A stretch of 64,000 nucleotides of DNA from an uncultured Microbacterium sp. (GCF_947489255.1 NZ_CANLCY010000004.1:62001-126000); one strand, 5' to 3'; positions 1 through 8,147 are shown, counted from the stretch's first letter. Numbers and translations: made by a program. The notes: a model not told the origin generated them from the sequence alone.

Positions 1-1037
1 CCCAGCGCCGGGTTCTCCTCGTGCGCGTCGTTGAGGAAGGGCAGCGGCTTGTCGGCTCCGGCGTCGAGCACGCGCACGACGACCTTCTTGCCGGGGAAGG
101 TGCTGAGCAGCTCGATATAGGCGGCGCGCTGCTCCTCGACCGTGGGGGCGGAGCTGGAGCTGAGGAAGAGGAACTCGGTGCGGAACAGGCCCACGCCCTC
201 GGCGCCGAGCTCGACGGCCTCGGCGGCACCGCCGGGCTTGCCGAGGTTGGCCAGCAGGGGCACCTTCGTGCCGTCGGCGAGGGCGCCGTCGGTGATCGGG
301 GCGGATGCCGCGGCGGCCCGGGAGGCGGCACGCGTGAGCGCGCGCGCCTTCTCGTCCTCCGACGGGTCGACGGTGACGACCCCGGCGGCGGCGTCGACGA
401 TCACGGGCTGACCGTTGACGAGGTCCTTCGCGCCCGCGGCGCCGACGACGGCGACGATCGACTTCTCGCGGGCGAGGATCGCGGTGTGCGAGGTGGGGCC
501 GCCCTCGGTCGTGACGAGCGCGAGCACCTTGTCGAGATCGAGCAGGGCGGTGTCGGCGGGGGCGAGGTCTTTCGCCACGAGCACGAACGGGTGACCGGGA
601 TCGGGGATGCCGGGGGCGGCGACGCCCCGCAGACGCGCGATCACGCGCTGGGCGACGTCGTCGAGGTCGGCCGCGCGCTCACCGAGGTAGCCGCCGAGGG
701 CGACGAGCTGCTCGCGGAACGAGGCGAAGGCGTCGTGCACGGCGAACTCGCCGTTCTTGCCCGCCGCCAGCCGGGAGTCGACCTCGGCCTCGAGGGTGGG
801 GTCCTCGGCGATCATCGCCTGCGCCTCGAGCACGTCGCGGGCGGCGCCGCCCGCCTGGGCCCCGCGGGCCTCGAGCTCGCGGGCGACGGCGGCGACGGCT
901 TCGCGCACGCGCGCCGTCTCCTCCTCGACCGTCAGCTCGCTCTTGGCATCCTTCGGGGCGGGCAGGGGCTCGGCCATGCGCGCGATGGGTCCCTGGGCGA
1001 CGCCCAGGCCGATTCCGACTCCACGGAGTTCCGTCAT
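1..1037 (-). CDS. ptsI: Phosphoenolpyruvate-protein phosphotransferase (PTS Enzyme I), partial
   Basis: Enzyme I of the sugar phosphotransferase system takes phosphate from phosphoenolpyruvate in the cytosol and passes it to HPr. Only the N-terminal 345 residues are present; the frame is still open at the left edge, where the PEP-binding barrel would follow. Visible are the helical HPr-binding region (about residues 25-140) and the phosphohistidine domain, with acceptor His184 in the signature GGPTSHTAIL. The start ATG at 1037 gives MTELRGVGIG, normal for the family. The gene follows ptsH by 14 bases on the same strand, so EIIB, HPr and EI read as one leftward operon. Identification is secure. 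Confidence 0.95.
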   Translation of the reverse strand, partial: MTELRGVGIGLGVAQGPIARMAEPLPAPKDAKSELTVEEETARVREAVAAVARELEARGAQAGGAARDVLEAQAMIAEDPTLEAEVDSRLAAGKNGEFAVHDAFASFREQLVALGGYLGERAADLDDVAQRVIARLRGVAAPGIPDPGHPFVLVAKDLAPADTALLDLDKVLALVTTEGGPTSHTAILAREKSIVAVVGAAGAKDLVNGQPVIVDAAAGVVTVDPSEDEKARALTRAASRAAAASAPITDGALADGTKVPLLANLGKPGGAAEAVELGAEGVGLFRTEFLFLSSSSAPTVEEQRAAYIELLSTFPGKKVVVRVLDAGADKPLPFLNDAHEENPAL

Positions 1038-1051
1038 GGTGCTTGTCTTCC

Positions 1052-1327
1052 TTACTCGGCGTCGTGGTCGGTGGTCAGCAGCTCGGCGAGGCGCTCGAGC
1101 GTGGCCTCGGCGTTGTCGCCGTCGGCGGTGAGGGTCACGTAGTCGCCCTGTTCCAGTCCCAGCGCGATGATGCCCAGGATGCTGGCGGCGTTGACGGGCT
1201 TGCCGGCGTCCTTGGCCAGGGTCACGGGGATGCCGGAGTCCTTCGCCGCCTGCGCGAAGAGCTTCGCGGGGCGCGCGTGCAGACCGTGCGACGATCCGAT
1301 GCGGACGGTGCGGGTCAAGTGGGGCAT
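1052..1327 (-). CDS. ptsH: Phosphocarrier protein HPr
   Basis: HPr is the cytosolic phosphate shuttle between Enzyme I and sugar-specific EIIA proteins. The product is 91 residues, close to the usual 85-90. His17 in the LHARPA motif is the residue phosphorylated by Enzyme I. Ser49, in NAASILGI, occupies the place of the regulatory serine of Firmicute HPr; whether it is used here cannot be told from sequence. The gene sits 16 bases after the EIIB gene and 14 bases before ptsI. The ATG at 1327 is the only start that keeps the canonical N-terminus. Confidence 0.95.
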   Translation of the reverse strand: MPHLTRTVRIGSSHGLHARPAKLFAQAAKDSGIPVTLAKDAGKPVNAASILGIIALGLEQGDYVTLTADGDNAEATLERLAELLTTDHDAE

Positions 1328-1343
1328 GGGTGTCTCCGTCGAC

Positions 1344-1670
1344 TCAGATCGTGTCCGCCGGCTGGCGGGAGCGCAGGGAGTCCTCGACGAGGGCGAGGGT
1401 TCGGGTTCCGCCGAGGTCGGCGAAGACGTCGGCGGGAAGCAGGATGACGGTCGCACCGCGCGGCTCGGCCTCGCGGCGGATGTGCTCGAGGTCGGCGGCC
1501 AGGTGCGGACCGACGAGGACGATGTCGGCGGCGTCGAGGTCGTCGGGCACGGAACGCGCGGTTCCGGCCGACACGGTGCAGTCGAGACCGCGATCTTGCG
1601 CAGCACGACGAACGCGTTGCGCCACGAACGTGCTCGACGCACCCGCTCCGCACACCACGAGGATCTTCAT
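1344..1670 (-). CDS. Stand-alone PTS EIIB component (lactose/cellobiose-type fold)
   Basis: A 108-residue single-domain EIIB. It opens MKILVVCGAG, with the phospho-acceptor Cys7 in the loop after the first strand, as in lactose/cellobiose/chitobiose-type EIIB proteins. An EIIB normally carries phosphate from EIIA to sugar bound in the membrane EIIC. No EIIC or free EIIA is visible in this window; the only EIIA is fused to the divergent regulator at 1963-3891. The gene heads the operon with ptsH and ptsI. A ribosome-binding site AGAAAGG (1678-1684) lies 7 bases before the ATG, so unlike many genes here it has a leadered mRNA. The sugar is unknown; a purely regulatory role is possible. Confidence 0.85.
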   Translation of the reverse strand: MKILVVCGAGASSTFVAQRVRRAAQDRGLDCTVSAGTARSVPDDLDAADIVLVGPHLAADLEHIRREAEPRGATVILLPADVFADLGGTRTLALVEDSLRSRQPADTI

Positions 1671-1693
1671 CGACCGGCCTTTCTTCCTCTCGA

Positions 1694-1721
1694 TTGTCCG
1701 CACCCGCTTCACAGGGGACAA
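1694..1721. promoter_or_regulatory. Candidate operator between the PTS operon and its regulator
   Basis: An interrupted palindrome, TTGTCC (1694-1699), 16 bases, GGACAA (1716-1721), lies in the divergent intergenic region just upstream of the EIIB leader. Known PRD-type activators such as MtlR and ManR bind inverted repeats whose outer ends read TTGnCA/TGnCAA. The half-sites here are similar but not identical. Assigning it as the target of the neighbouring regulator is inference. Confidence 0.3.
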
Positions 1722-1950
1722 CCAGGTTCGTTTCCCACCCCCCGGAACGTGGATGCCACGGCCCCTCCCGCTCGCGCAATTCCCATGCCCGGAACGCGTG
1801 CTCCCCGCGTCCGGGCACGCGTGCGCCCCGTGCCCGGCGCGAGCGCGTGCTCCCGTGACCGAGCCCGCTCGTGCGCACGCGCGTGCGCTCCCGCGCCCGG
1901 TGGGGATGGGCGTGAAAGGATGGACGGATCGCTGCCCACCGGGGCGGCGC
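1722..1950. other. GC-rich intergenic stretch with short imperfect repeats
   Basis: Non-coding sequence upstream of the PTS regulator. It is dominated by recurring variants of GCGTGCTCCCGC and GTGCGC between about 1795 and 1900. No convincing -10/-35 pair, hairpin or small gene was recognised. The promoter of the regulator must lie here or just downstream. Confidence 0.4.
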
Positions 1951-1962
1951 GGAGGACGGATC

Positions 1963-3891
1963 GTGACGACGAAGGCTCGCCAAGACCGCCTGCTGGCCCT
2001 GTTGCTGCGGGATGGGGAATGGTCGACCGCCGCATCGCTGGCGGACGCGCTCGGCGTCACGCCGCGCAGCATCCGCTCCTATGTCACGACGATCAACGCC
2101 CGGGTGCCGTCGGGAGCGGCGATCGAGTCGGGGCCGCTCGGCTACCGCGCGGGCGGCGACGCCGCCGCGGCGCTGCGTTCCCTCTCCGGTTCGGATGCCG
2201 GCACCCCGCGCGATCGCCTGCACACCCTCGTGCGTCGCCTGCTCGATTCCGCCGACGGTATCGACGTGTTCGAGACCGCCGACGCGCTCCACGTGAGCAC
2301 GGCCACTCTCGAGGCCGACCTGTCGCGCGTGCGGGGTCTGCTCGGGGGGACCGAGTTGACCCTCGAGCGCTCGGCATCCACCGCTCGCCTGCGCGGAACC
2401 GAGGTGGCTCAGCGGCGCCTGCTGTCCAAGCTCGCGCACGACGAGATGGATGCCGGCCTGTTCGACCTCGATGCCCTGCGGCGCACATTGGGCGAGCGCT
2501 CCGTCGGGGCGCGGGCGTTCGGTCCGTTCAAGGCCGAGCTCGTGGCCGAGCTCGGGGCCCTGGGCTACTACGTGAACGAGATCGGCATCGGCGACGTCGT
2601 GATGCACATCGCCATCGCCGCCGATCGCACCACCCGCGACCGCGCCCTCGGGTCGCCCGGCGGCGACTCCTCCGACGCCGCCGCGGCGGTGGTCGACCTG
2701 CTCGACCGCCTCACCGTCAAGCACATCGGCGTGCAGCTCGGCTCCGGCGACCTGCGGCACCTCGCCACCCTCGTGCTGACGCGCATCGTCGCCCCGGGCT
2801 CGCCGGGCACCGACGACGTGCGCGCGCGCCTCGACCCCGCGGTGGAGGCCGCCGTGCGGCTGGTGGTCGACAACGCGGCATCCGAGTTCCTCGTCGACAT
2901 CGCGCACGACGACTTCATCCTGCGCCTGGCGCTGCACGTGCAGAACCTCCTCGCCCGATCCCGCGAGCAGGCGTGGTCGCGCAACCCGCTCACGCGGTCG
3001 CTGAAGTCGACCTACCCGATGATCTTCGAGGTCGCCGTGTACATCGCGAAGGGCCTGCAGGACGGTCTCGGCATCCCGATCCTCGACGACGAGATCGCCT
3101 ACATCGCCATGCACGTCGGCGGGCGCCTCGAGCGCAGCCGCCGTGCCGACCAGCTGCTGACCGCGACCATCGTGTGCCCGGGGTACTACGAACTGCACGA
3201 GCTGCTGCGCTCGAGCGTCGACCGCTCCCTCGGCCAGGCGATCGAGGTCGTCGGCGTCGAGACGCGCATCGACCCCGCGTGGGACGCGATCGAGACCGAC
3301 CTGGTGCTCACCACGATCGACCCGCCGCGGCCCGGCGACCGGTTCGTGCGCATCCAGCCGTTCCTCACCGACGCCGACGTCGAGCGGGTGCAGGCCGCCG
3401 CCGGACGCATCCGTCGCGGACGACGCCTGGCGCGACTGCGCGACGAGCTCGAGCGCTACTTCGCGCCCGGCGCGTTCGTGCGGGGCCTGGATGCCGCCGA
3501 CGGCGAGGCCGGCGTCATCCGTCGCCTGGGTGGACTGCTCGTGGAGCAGGGGGTCATCGACGAGGCCTACGTGGACCGCGCGGTGGAGCGCGAGGCGATC
3601 TCGTCGACGGCGTTCACCGACGCCCTCGCCGTGCCGCACGCGATGGGGATGACCGCGACGCAGACCCGCATCGCCATCGGCATCGCCGACCCCTCGATCG
3701 CCTGGGGCGAGGGACGCGTGCAGGTGGTGGCGCTCGTGGCGTTCAGCGAGACCGACCGCGAGGCCTTCCAGACGGTGTTCGAGCAGTTCGTCGAGGTCTT
3801 CAGCGAGCGGGACAGCGTGCAGCGCATCGTCCGCCGCGCGACCGACTTCCCGGCCTTCCTCGACGAGCTGGTCGCGGTGATCGACGGCTGA
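1963..3891 (+). CDS. PRD-domain transcriptional regulator with EIIB-like and EIIA domains (MtlR/ManR type)
   Basis: A 642-residue PTS-controlled activator. In order it has a DeoR-like helix-turn-helix (about 1-60), a second winged-helix region (about 85-150), PRD1 (about 185-290) with a candidate His215, PRD2 (about 305-400) with a candidate His384, a GatB-like EIIB domain with Cys405 in a CPGYY motif, and a C-terminal type-2 EIIA domain with a candidate His559 in AVPHAM. In such proteins phosphorylation of the PRD and EII domains by HPr and EII components reports sugar availability. The start GTG at 1963 is fixed by GGAGGA at 1951-1956. It is divergent from the EIIB-HPr-EI operon and is probably its regulator. 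The fused EIIA is the only EIIA visible in the window. Confidence 0.88.
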   Translation: MTTKARQDRLLALLLRDGEWSTAASLADALGVTPRSIRSYVTTINARVPSGAAIESGPLGYRAGGDAAAALRSLSGSDAGTPRDRLHTLVRRLLDSADGIDVFETADALHVSTATLEADLSRVRGLLGGTELTLERSASTARLRGTEVAQRRLLSKLAHDEMDAGLFDLDALRRTLGERSVGARAFGPFKAELVAELGALGYYVNEIGIGDVVMHIAIAADRTTRDRALGSPGGDSSDAAAAVVDLLDRLTVKHIGVQLGSGDLRHLATLVLTRIVAPGSPGTDDVRARLDPAVEAAVRLVVDNAASEFLVDIAHDDFILRLALHVQNLLARSREQAWSRNPLTRSLKSTYPMIFEVAVYIAKGLQDGLGIPILDDEIAYIAMHVGGRLERSRRADQLLTATIVCPGYYELHELLRSSVDRSLGQAIEVVGVETRIDPAWDAIETDLVLTTIDPPRPGDRFVRIQPFLTDADVERVQAAAGRIRRGRRLARLRDELERYFAPGAFVRGLDAADGEAGVIRRLGGLLVEQGVIDEAYVDRAVEREAISSTAFTDALAVPHAMGMTATQTRIAIGIADPSIAWGEGRVQVVALVAFSETDREAFQTVFEQFVEVFSERDSVQRIVRRATDFPAFLDELVAVIDG

Positions 3892-3945
3892 CGCCGCGGG
3901 CGACGCGTCGCGGCTCCGGGGTTCGAGGATGCCGCGCGTCTCCCG

Positions 3946-4013
3946 GGTTCGGGGCGCTGTTCTCGTTTCGGGGCGTGATTCCTCCGCCCCGAACCAAGAA
4001 ATGCGCCCCAAAC
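3946..4013. repeat. Nested palindromic element, family 1, copy A
   Basis: A 68-base element downstream of the PTS regulator. Outer arms GTTCGGGGCGC (3947-3957) and GCGCCCCAAAC (4003-4013) pair with one mismatch. Inner arms TTCGGGGCG and CGCCCCGAA (about 3967-3993) pair perfectly around a 9-base loop. It is a 148-base direct repeat of copy B, including the flank TCGGTGCGCGTGCCCG. Confidence 0.8.
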
Positions 4014-4093
4014 GTCGGTGCGCGTGCCCGCGCGGAGCTCGCGGTACGGCGCTCGGCGGTGGCCCGCGGACGGGGAACGCCGTGCGTCTAGCC

Positions 4094-4162
4094 GGTTCGG
4101 GGCGTACTTCTCGCTTCGGGGCGTGATTCCTCCGCCCCGAACGGAGAAACGCGCCCCAAACC
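4094..4162. repeat. Nested palindromic element, family 1, copy B
   Basis: The second copy of the family-1 palindrome, in the same orientation as copy A and followed by the same 16-base flank (4163-4178). Changes between copies fall in the spacer between outer and inner arms and mostly keep pairing (TTCTC with GAGAA). A further lone arm, CGCCCCGAACC, follows at about 4217. Apart from these repeats the 364-base gap 3892-4255 appears empty. Confidence 0.8.
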
Positions 4163-4255
4163 TCGGTGCGCGTGCCCGTACAGTGCAGCCCGGGCTCCGG
4201 CGGCACGCCACCGCTCGCCCCGAACCCCAGGCGCCGCGTGTCGGGCGCGCGAGCC

Positions 4256-5206
4256 TCAGCGGGGGCAGATGCCGAAGGTCGGGAGTCTGCGGCCGAGGGC
4301 GTCGCGGGTGCGCAAGTGCGCCCACTGCCACCTCGCCATCGGCCGTTGCGTGCGCCCGCGGATCCAGTCCTCGCGCTGTTTCTCGCGCAGAAGCACCTCG
4401 TCCAGCGACAGACCGGAACGCAGGGCTTCGTCCCGGTACTTCGACTCGCCATCGAACTCGCCCCAGGCGCGCACGTCGTCGAGACCGAAGTCGACGTAGT
4501 AGGGGCGGCCCGAGGGGCCGGGAACGGCGACTTGCAGGTCGGGCGGCGCGAACCCGAGTTCGGCGAGTCGGATGCGACTGATGCTCTCGCCGGGTAGCTG
4601 GGCACGACCGTCCGCGAATGCCAGCGAGCGCAACGCACGGGTCCGACCGTGTGCGGACCGCAGCGCGATGTCGCGGATGTGTTCGCGCCGTTCGTCCGCC
4701 GCGTGTGGCAGGAACACGCCGGGCTCGGGAACGGCCACCGGGCGGAGCCCCGCGTCCAGGGCGCACACCGCCGTCTCGAACGGCATGGTGCGCGCGATGT
4801 CGGCGAGAGTGCGCTCGAGGCCGGTGCATCGGAGGCCGTGACGCTGAACGATCTGCTCGGCGGGGACCTCCCCGCGGTGTCTCACGACGCCGGTTGCGGC
4901 TCCCGGGCGATCCGGTCCCAGGATCACGTGCACCTTGGGCGATGAAGGGGCGTAAACGGGAAGACCGTGCAACGCGGCCGCAGTGAGGTGGGAGAAGACG
5001 GGCGGTTCGCGGCTGACCATCTCGAGCGCTCGCGCGCGAAGGACGATCGCCTCCTCGGGTGTGGGTGCGGAGCCCGGTTCCGGTCGGACGTATACGCCGG
5101 GCCGTAGGCGAACGACCGCACCCGTGCCGAGGAGCCGCGTGAGCGCCGACGAGCCCACGCCGTCTGCCGCGAGATCGTCGCGCGAGAGCAGAGCGAGGCC
5201 GGACAT
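4256..5206 (-). CDS. AbiEi-like antitoxin-type protein with nuclease-fold-like C-terminus
   Basis: A 316-residue protein. The N-terminal part (about 1-165) resembles the winged-helix AbiEi/transcriptional-regulator family (RDDLAADG, LRPGVYVRP, FSHLTAAALHGLP, RTLADIART). The C-terminal part contains ESISRIRLAELGF followed by YYVDFGLDDVRAWGEFDGESKY, which resembles a Vsr/DUF559-type PD-(D/E)xK core. AbiEi is the antitoxin of type IV toxin-antitoxin systems, but no AbiEii toxin gene is adjacent, so this is an orphan. Such proteins are common in actinobacteria and their function is not settled. It is flanked by family-1 palindromes on both sides. The start ATG at 5206 has no clear ribosome-binding site. 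Confidence 0.7.
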   Translation of the reverse strand: MSGLALLSRDDLAADGVGSSALTRLLGTGAVVRLRPGVYVRPEPGSAPTPEEAIVLRARALEMVSREPPVFSHLTAAALHGLPVYAPSSPKVHVILGPDRPGAATGVVRHRGEVPAEQIVQRHGLRCTGLERTLADIARTMPFETAVCALDAGLRPVAVPEPGVFLPHAADERREHIRDIALRSAHGRTRALRSLAFADGRAQLPGESISRIRLAELGFAPPDLQVAVPGPSGRPYYVDFGLDDVRAWGEFDGESKYRDEALRSGLSLDEVLLREKQREDWIRGRTQRPMARWQWAHLRTRDALGRRLPTFGICPR

Positions 5207-5309
5207 GACCGACAGTTTCGCGGCCCGGCGGTCACGGCATCCGCCATCGCCGCGTCCGCTGGAGAGAACGCCTCGGAGAGGTCCCCTGTGGAGGACCCCC
5301 GCAAGAAGG

Positions 5310-5378
5310 GGTTTGGGGCGGATCTCTCCCGTCGGGGCGCAGGAATCACGCCCCGACGAGAGGAATACGCCCCAAACC
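5310..5378. repeat. Nested palindromic element, family 1, copy C (inverted)
   Basis: A near-perfect version of the family: outer arms GGTTTGGGGCG (5310-5320) and CGCCCCAAACC (5368-5378), inner arms TCGGGGCG (5332-5339) and CGCCCCGA (5349-5356), and pairing CTCTC/GAGAG between them. The 9-base loop (5340-5348) is close to the reverse complement of the loop in copies A and B, so this copy faces the other way. Confidence 0.85.
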
Positions 5379-5443
5379 CGGCAGCCGCCGCGTCAGCGCA
5401 GCGACCGCCCCAAACCCGGCGCGCGTCCCCTCAGCGCACCGAC
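5368..5443. repeat. Tandem duplication of the right palindrome arm plus the pmmB 3' end, 38-bp period
   Basis: Two 38-base units, 5368-5405 and 5406-5443. Each begins CGCCCCAAACCCGGC and ends TCAGCGCA(G/C)CGAC. In the second unit the end is the last codons and stop of the mutase gene on the minus strand; the first unit carries a 12-of-13 copy of that gene end. Confidence 0.75.
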
Positions 5444-7200
5444 GCCAGCAGCGCCTCGGCCCCGGCGCGAAGCGCGGAGAGGCGCCGCGCGGCCTTCTTG
5501 GCTGACGAGCCGCGCACGTCGAGGTACAGCTTGAGCTTCGGTTCGGTTCCGCTCGGGCGCACGATGAGGCGCGAACCGTCCTCGAGCCACACGCGCAGCA
5601 CGTCGCCCGGCGGCAGCCCGTCGACGCCGAGCAGCAGGTCGTCGACCTTCGCCACCGCGACCTCGCCGACGGCGGACGGAGGCTGGGCGCGGAGGGATGC
5701 CATGATCCCGGCGATCTCGCTCACGTCGCTCACGCGCACCGAGATCTGGTCGCTCGCGAACGCGCCGAACGTCTCGCGGAACTCCTGCAGCAGGTCGGCC
5801 ACGGTGCGTCCCTGCCCGCGCGCTTCGGACGCCATCTCGAGCAGCGCGACCGCGGCGGAGATCCCGTCCTTGTCCCGGACGGTGCCGGGGTTCACGAGGT
5901 AGCCCAAGGCCTCCTCGAAGCCGAAGACGATCCCGGGCGCGCGCGAGATCCACTTGAAACCCGTGAGGGTCGAGTGGAAGGCGAGACCGTAGTGCTCGGC
6001 CACCGCCTGCAGTCCCGGTGACGACACGAGCGAGCAGGCGAGGGATGCCGGTGCCCCGGCGTCCTGCACCGACGCGGAGGCCGGCTCGGCGGCGTCGGCC
6101 GTCGATCCCGCTGCGCCGTCGGAAGCGCCGTCCCGCGTCGAGGCGTCGGCATCCCGCCCCGACGCCGCGGCCCGCGCCGCGCGCCACCCGAGCAGCAGCC
6201 CGATCTCGTTGCCGGTGAGCCGGCGCCAGCAGCCCTCGGCGTCGGCGTCGGGGATGGCCACCGCGAGGCGGTCGGCATCCGGGTCGTTCGCGATGACGAG
6301 CTCGGCGTGGGCCGCGCGCGCGGTCTCGAACGCGAGGTCCATCGCGCCCGGCTCCTCCGGGTTGGGGAACGCGACCGTGGGGAAGCGTCCGTCGGGGTGG
6401 ATCTGCGCCTCTACGAGCACCGGCGCGGGGTAGCCCGCGGCGGAGAGCACGCTCGACACAGTCTCCCACCCGACGCCGTGCATCGCGGTGTAGACCCAGC
6501 GCAGTCCCTCGGCACCCGCGGGCGCGGGGGCCACGGCCGCCGTCGCGGCGACGTAGGCCTCGACGACCGATTCGGGGGCGTTGGCGTAGCCGACCGAGCG
6601 GGGGAGCGTGCTCACGGTGCCCGTGTCGGCGATCCGCTGGATGTGGGCGGCGATCTCGGCGTCGGCGGGCGAGACGATCTGCGCGCCCTCGTCGTCGCCG
6701 CCGAGGTAGACCTTGTACCCGTTGTCGTCGGGCGGGTTGTGGCTCGCGGTGACCATGACGCCCGCGTCGGCGCCCAGGTGGCGTACGGCGAACGCGAGCA
6801 CCGGCGTGGGCAGCAGGCGCGGCAGCAGCACGGCGTTCAGCCCCGCCCCGGCGAAGATCTCGACCGAATCGCGCGCGAACACGTCGGAGTTGCGCCGACC
6901 GTCGTAGCCGACCACGACCGTCGGGGTCTCCGAGCCGGCACGCTCGCTCAGGTACGCGGCGAAGCCCGCCGCCGCCTGCGCCACGAGCACGCGGTTCATG
7001 CGGTTGGGGCCGGCGCCGAGGGTTCCGCGCAGACCCGCCGTGCCGAACGCCAGGCGGGTGGAGAAGCGGTCCTCCAGATCGGCCGCGGCTTCGGCATCCC
7101 CGTCTTCGACGCGCGCGACGAGAGCGGTGAGCTCCTCACGGGTCACGGGATCCGGATCCTGCGCGATCCACGCGCGGGCGGCGTCGACGTGGTCGCTCAC
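5431..7200 (-). CDS. pmmB: Phosphomannomutase/phosphoglucomutase (phosphohexomutase family)
   Basis: A 589-residue cytosolic alpha-D-phosphohexomutase that interconverts hexose 1- and 6-phosphates, feeding nucleotide-sugar synthesis. The active-site phosphoserine is Ser153 in TASHNP, the metal loop is DPDADR, and the C-terminal phosphate loop is RPSGTEPK. The start GTG at 7200 overlaps the stop of the nucleoside phosphorylase gene by GTGA, so the two are translationally coupled. Residues about 342-384 are a low-complexity Ala/Asp/Ser-rich insertion not expected in the family core. Mannose versus glucose preference cannot be told from sequence; the pairing with a PNP matches pmmB-deoD of M. 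tuberculosis (from memory). Confidence 0.9.
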   Translation of the reverse strand: MSDHVDAARAWIAQDPDPVTREELTALVARVEDGDAEAAADLEDRFSTRLAFGTAGLRGTLGAGPNRMNRVLVAQAAAGFAAYLSERAGSETPTVVVGYDGRRNSDVFARDSVEIFAGAGLNAVLLPRLLPTPVLAFAVRHLGADAGVMVTASHNPPDDNGYKVYLGGDDEGAQIVSPADAEIAAHIQRIADTGTVSTLPRSVGYANAPESVVEAYVAATAAVAPAPAGAEGLRWVYTAMHGVGWETVSSVLSAAGYPAPVLVEAQIHPDGRFPTVAFPNPEEPGAMDLAFETARAAHAELVIANDPDADRLAVAIPDADAEGCWRRLTGNEIGLLLGWRAARAAASGRDADASTRDGASDGAAGSTADAAEPASASVQDAGAPASLACSLVSSPGLQAVAEHYGLAFHSTLTGFKWISRAPGIVFGFEEALGYLVNPGTVRDKDGISAAVALLEMASEARGQGRTVADLLQEFRETFGAFASDQISVRVSDVSEIAGIMASLRAQPPSAVGEVAVAKVDDLLLGVDGLPPGDVLRVWLEDGSRLIVRPSGTEPKLKLYLDVRGSSAKKAARRLSALRAGAEALLASVR

Positions 7201-8030
7201 AGCGCGCCGATCACGCGGGCCAGCAGGGCCGAGATCACCGGCTCGGCTTCGCGACCGGCTTCGAGGACCTCCTCGTGGCTGAGCGGGGTCTTCTGGATGC
7301 CGGCGGCCAGGTTCGTGATGAGCGAGAAGCCCAGGATCTCCATGCCCGCCTGGCGGGCCGCGATCGCCTCGAGGGCCGTGGACATGCCGACGATGTGACC
7401 GCCGATGGTCTTGGCCATCTGCACCTCGGCGGGGGTCTCGTAGTGGGGCCCGCGGAACTGCGTGTAGACGCCCTCGTCGAGCGAGGGGTCGATCGAGCGC
7501 GCCACCTCGCGCAGGCGCGCGGAGTAGAGATCGGTCAGGTCGATGAAGGTCGCGCCCTCGAGGGGCGAGTCGGCGGTGAGGTTGATGTGATCGCTGATCA
7601 GCACGGGCTGACCGGGCTTCCACGTCTCGCGGATGCCCCCGGCGCCGTTGGTGAGGATCATCGTGGTCGCGCCGGTCGCCGCGGCCGTGCGCACGCTGTG
7701 CACGACGCGGCGGACGCCGTGGCCCTCGTAGTAGTGGGTGCGCGCACCGATCACGAGGACGTTCTTGCCCCCGGTCGTGCGGACGCTGCGGAGGGTGCCG
7801 ACGTGCCCCTCGAGAGCGGGCTTGCTGAAGCCGGTGACCTCGGTGGCGGGGAACGACGCCGTCTCCTCGCCGATGAGTTCGGCGGCGCGCCCCCAGCCCG
7901 ACCCGAGGGTCACGGCGATGTCGTGGTGCTCGACCCCGGAGAGTCGGGCGATGTCGGCCGCTGCGGCCGTGGCGACCTCGAACGGGTCGACCGCCGGGTC
8001 GTCGAGCGGGTGAGAAGTGCTGTTGGACAT
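7197..8030 (-). CDS. punA: Purine nucleoside phosphorylase (trimeric type)
   Basis: A 277-residue cytosolic enzyme that cleaves purine (deoxy)nucleosides with phosphate to base and (deoxy)ribose 1-phosphate. Family signatures include GSGWGRAAE near residue 43, the RTHYYEGH motif, TNGAGGI and the late GPHYETPAE/MSTALE segment. Length is normal for the trimeric class. It is the first gene of a two-gene unit with the mutase, which could convert the released pentose 1-phosphate. A TAGAGT box lies 6 bases before the ATG. Confidence 0.92.
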   Translation of the reverse strand: MSNSTSHPLDDPAVDPFEVATAAAADIARLSGVEHHDIAVTLGSGWGRAAELIGEETASFPATEVTGFSKPALEGHVGTLRSVRTTGGKNVLVIGARTHYYEGHGVRRVVHSVRTAAATGATTMILTNGAGGIRETWKPGQPVLISDHINLTADSPLEGATFIDLTDLYSARLREVARSIDPSLDEGVYTQFRGPHYETPAEVQMAKTIGGHIVGMSTALEAIAARQAGMEILGFSLITNLAAGIQKTPLSHEEVLEAGREAEPVISALLARVIGAL

Positions 8031-8036
8031 TCCCCC

Positions 8037-8042
8037 ACTCTA
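8037..8042 (-). promoter_or_regulatory. Candidate -10 box, leaderless start of punA
   Basis: TAGAGT on the minus strand, 6 bases before the ATG at 8030. There is no room for a ribosome-binding site. Confidence 0.6.
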
Positions 8043-8134
8043 GAAAGTGCGGGGCCCGCGGGCCAGACGGCACACGGATGCCCCCAGCGTGTCGGACCGA
8101 CCTGGGTGGCGCATCGGCATCCGCCCAGCGCTGA

Positions 8135-8140
8135 CAGAAT
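8135..8140 (+). promoter_or_regulatory. Candidate -10 box before the LpdA-type gene
   Basis: CAGAAT, 7 bases before the ATG at 8148. It supports that start over the in-frame ATG at 8139, which would overlap the box. Confidence 0.45.
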
Positions 8141-8147
8141 GGATGCC

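Noticed and set aside
1315..4638. Very long open frame on the minus strand across the PTS regulator and beyond
   Set aside because: Opposite a well-supported regulator with intact domains; the text is Arg/Pro/Ala-rich without motifs and crosses palindromic repeats, as expected for shadows in high-GC DNA.
4256..5206. Type IV toxin-antitoxin operon
   Set aside because: Only the AbiEi-like gene is present; neighbours are palindromes and housekeeping genes, with no AbiEii nucleotidyltransferase-like toxin.
8139..8147. Earlier ATG for the lpdA-type gene
   Set aside because: It overlaps the CAGAAT box; ATG 8148 fits the 7-base spacing seen elsewhere. Kept as an alternative only.
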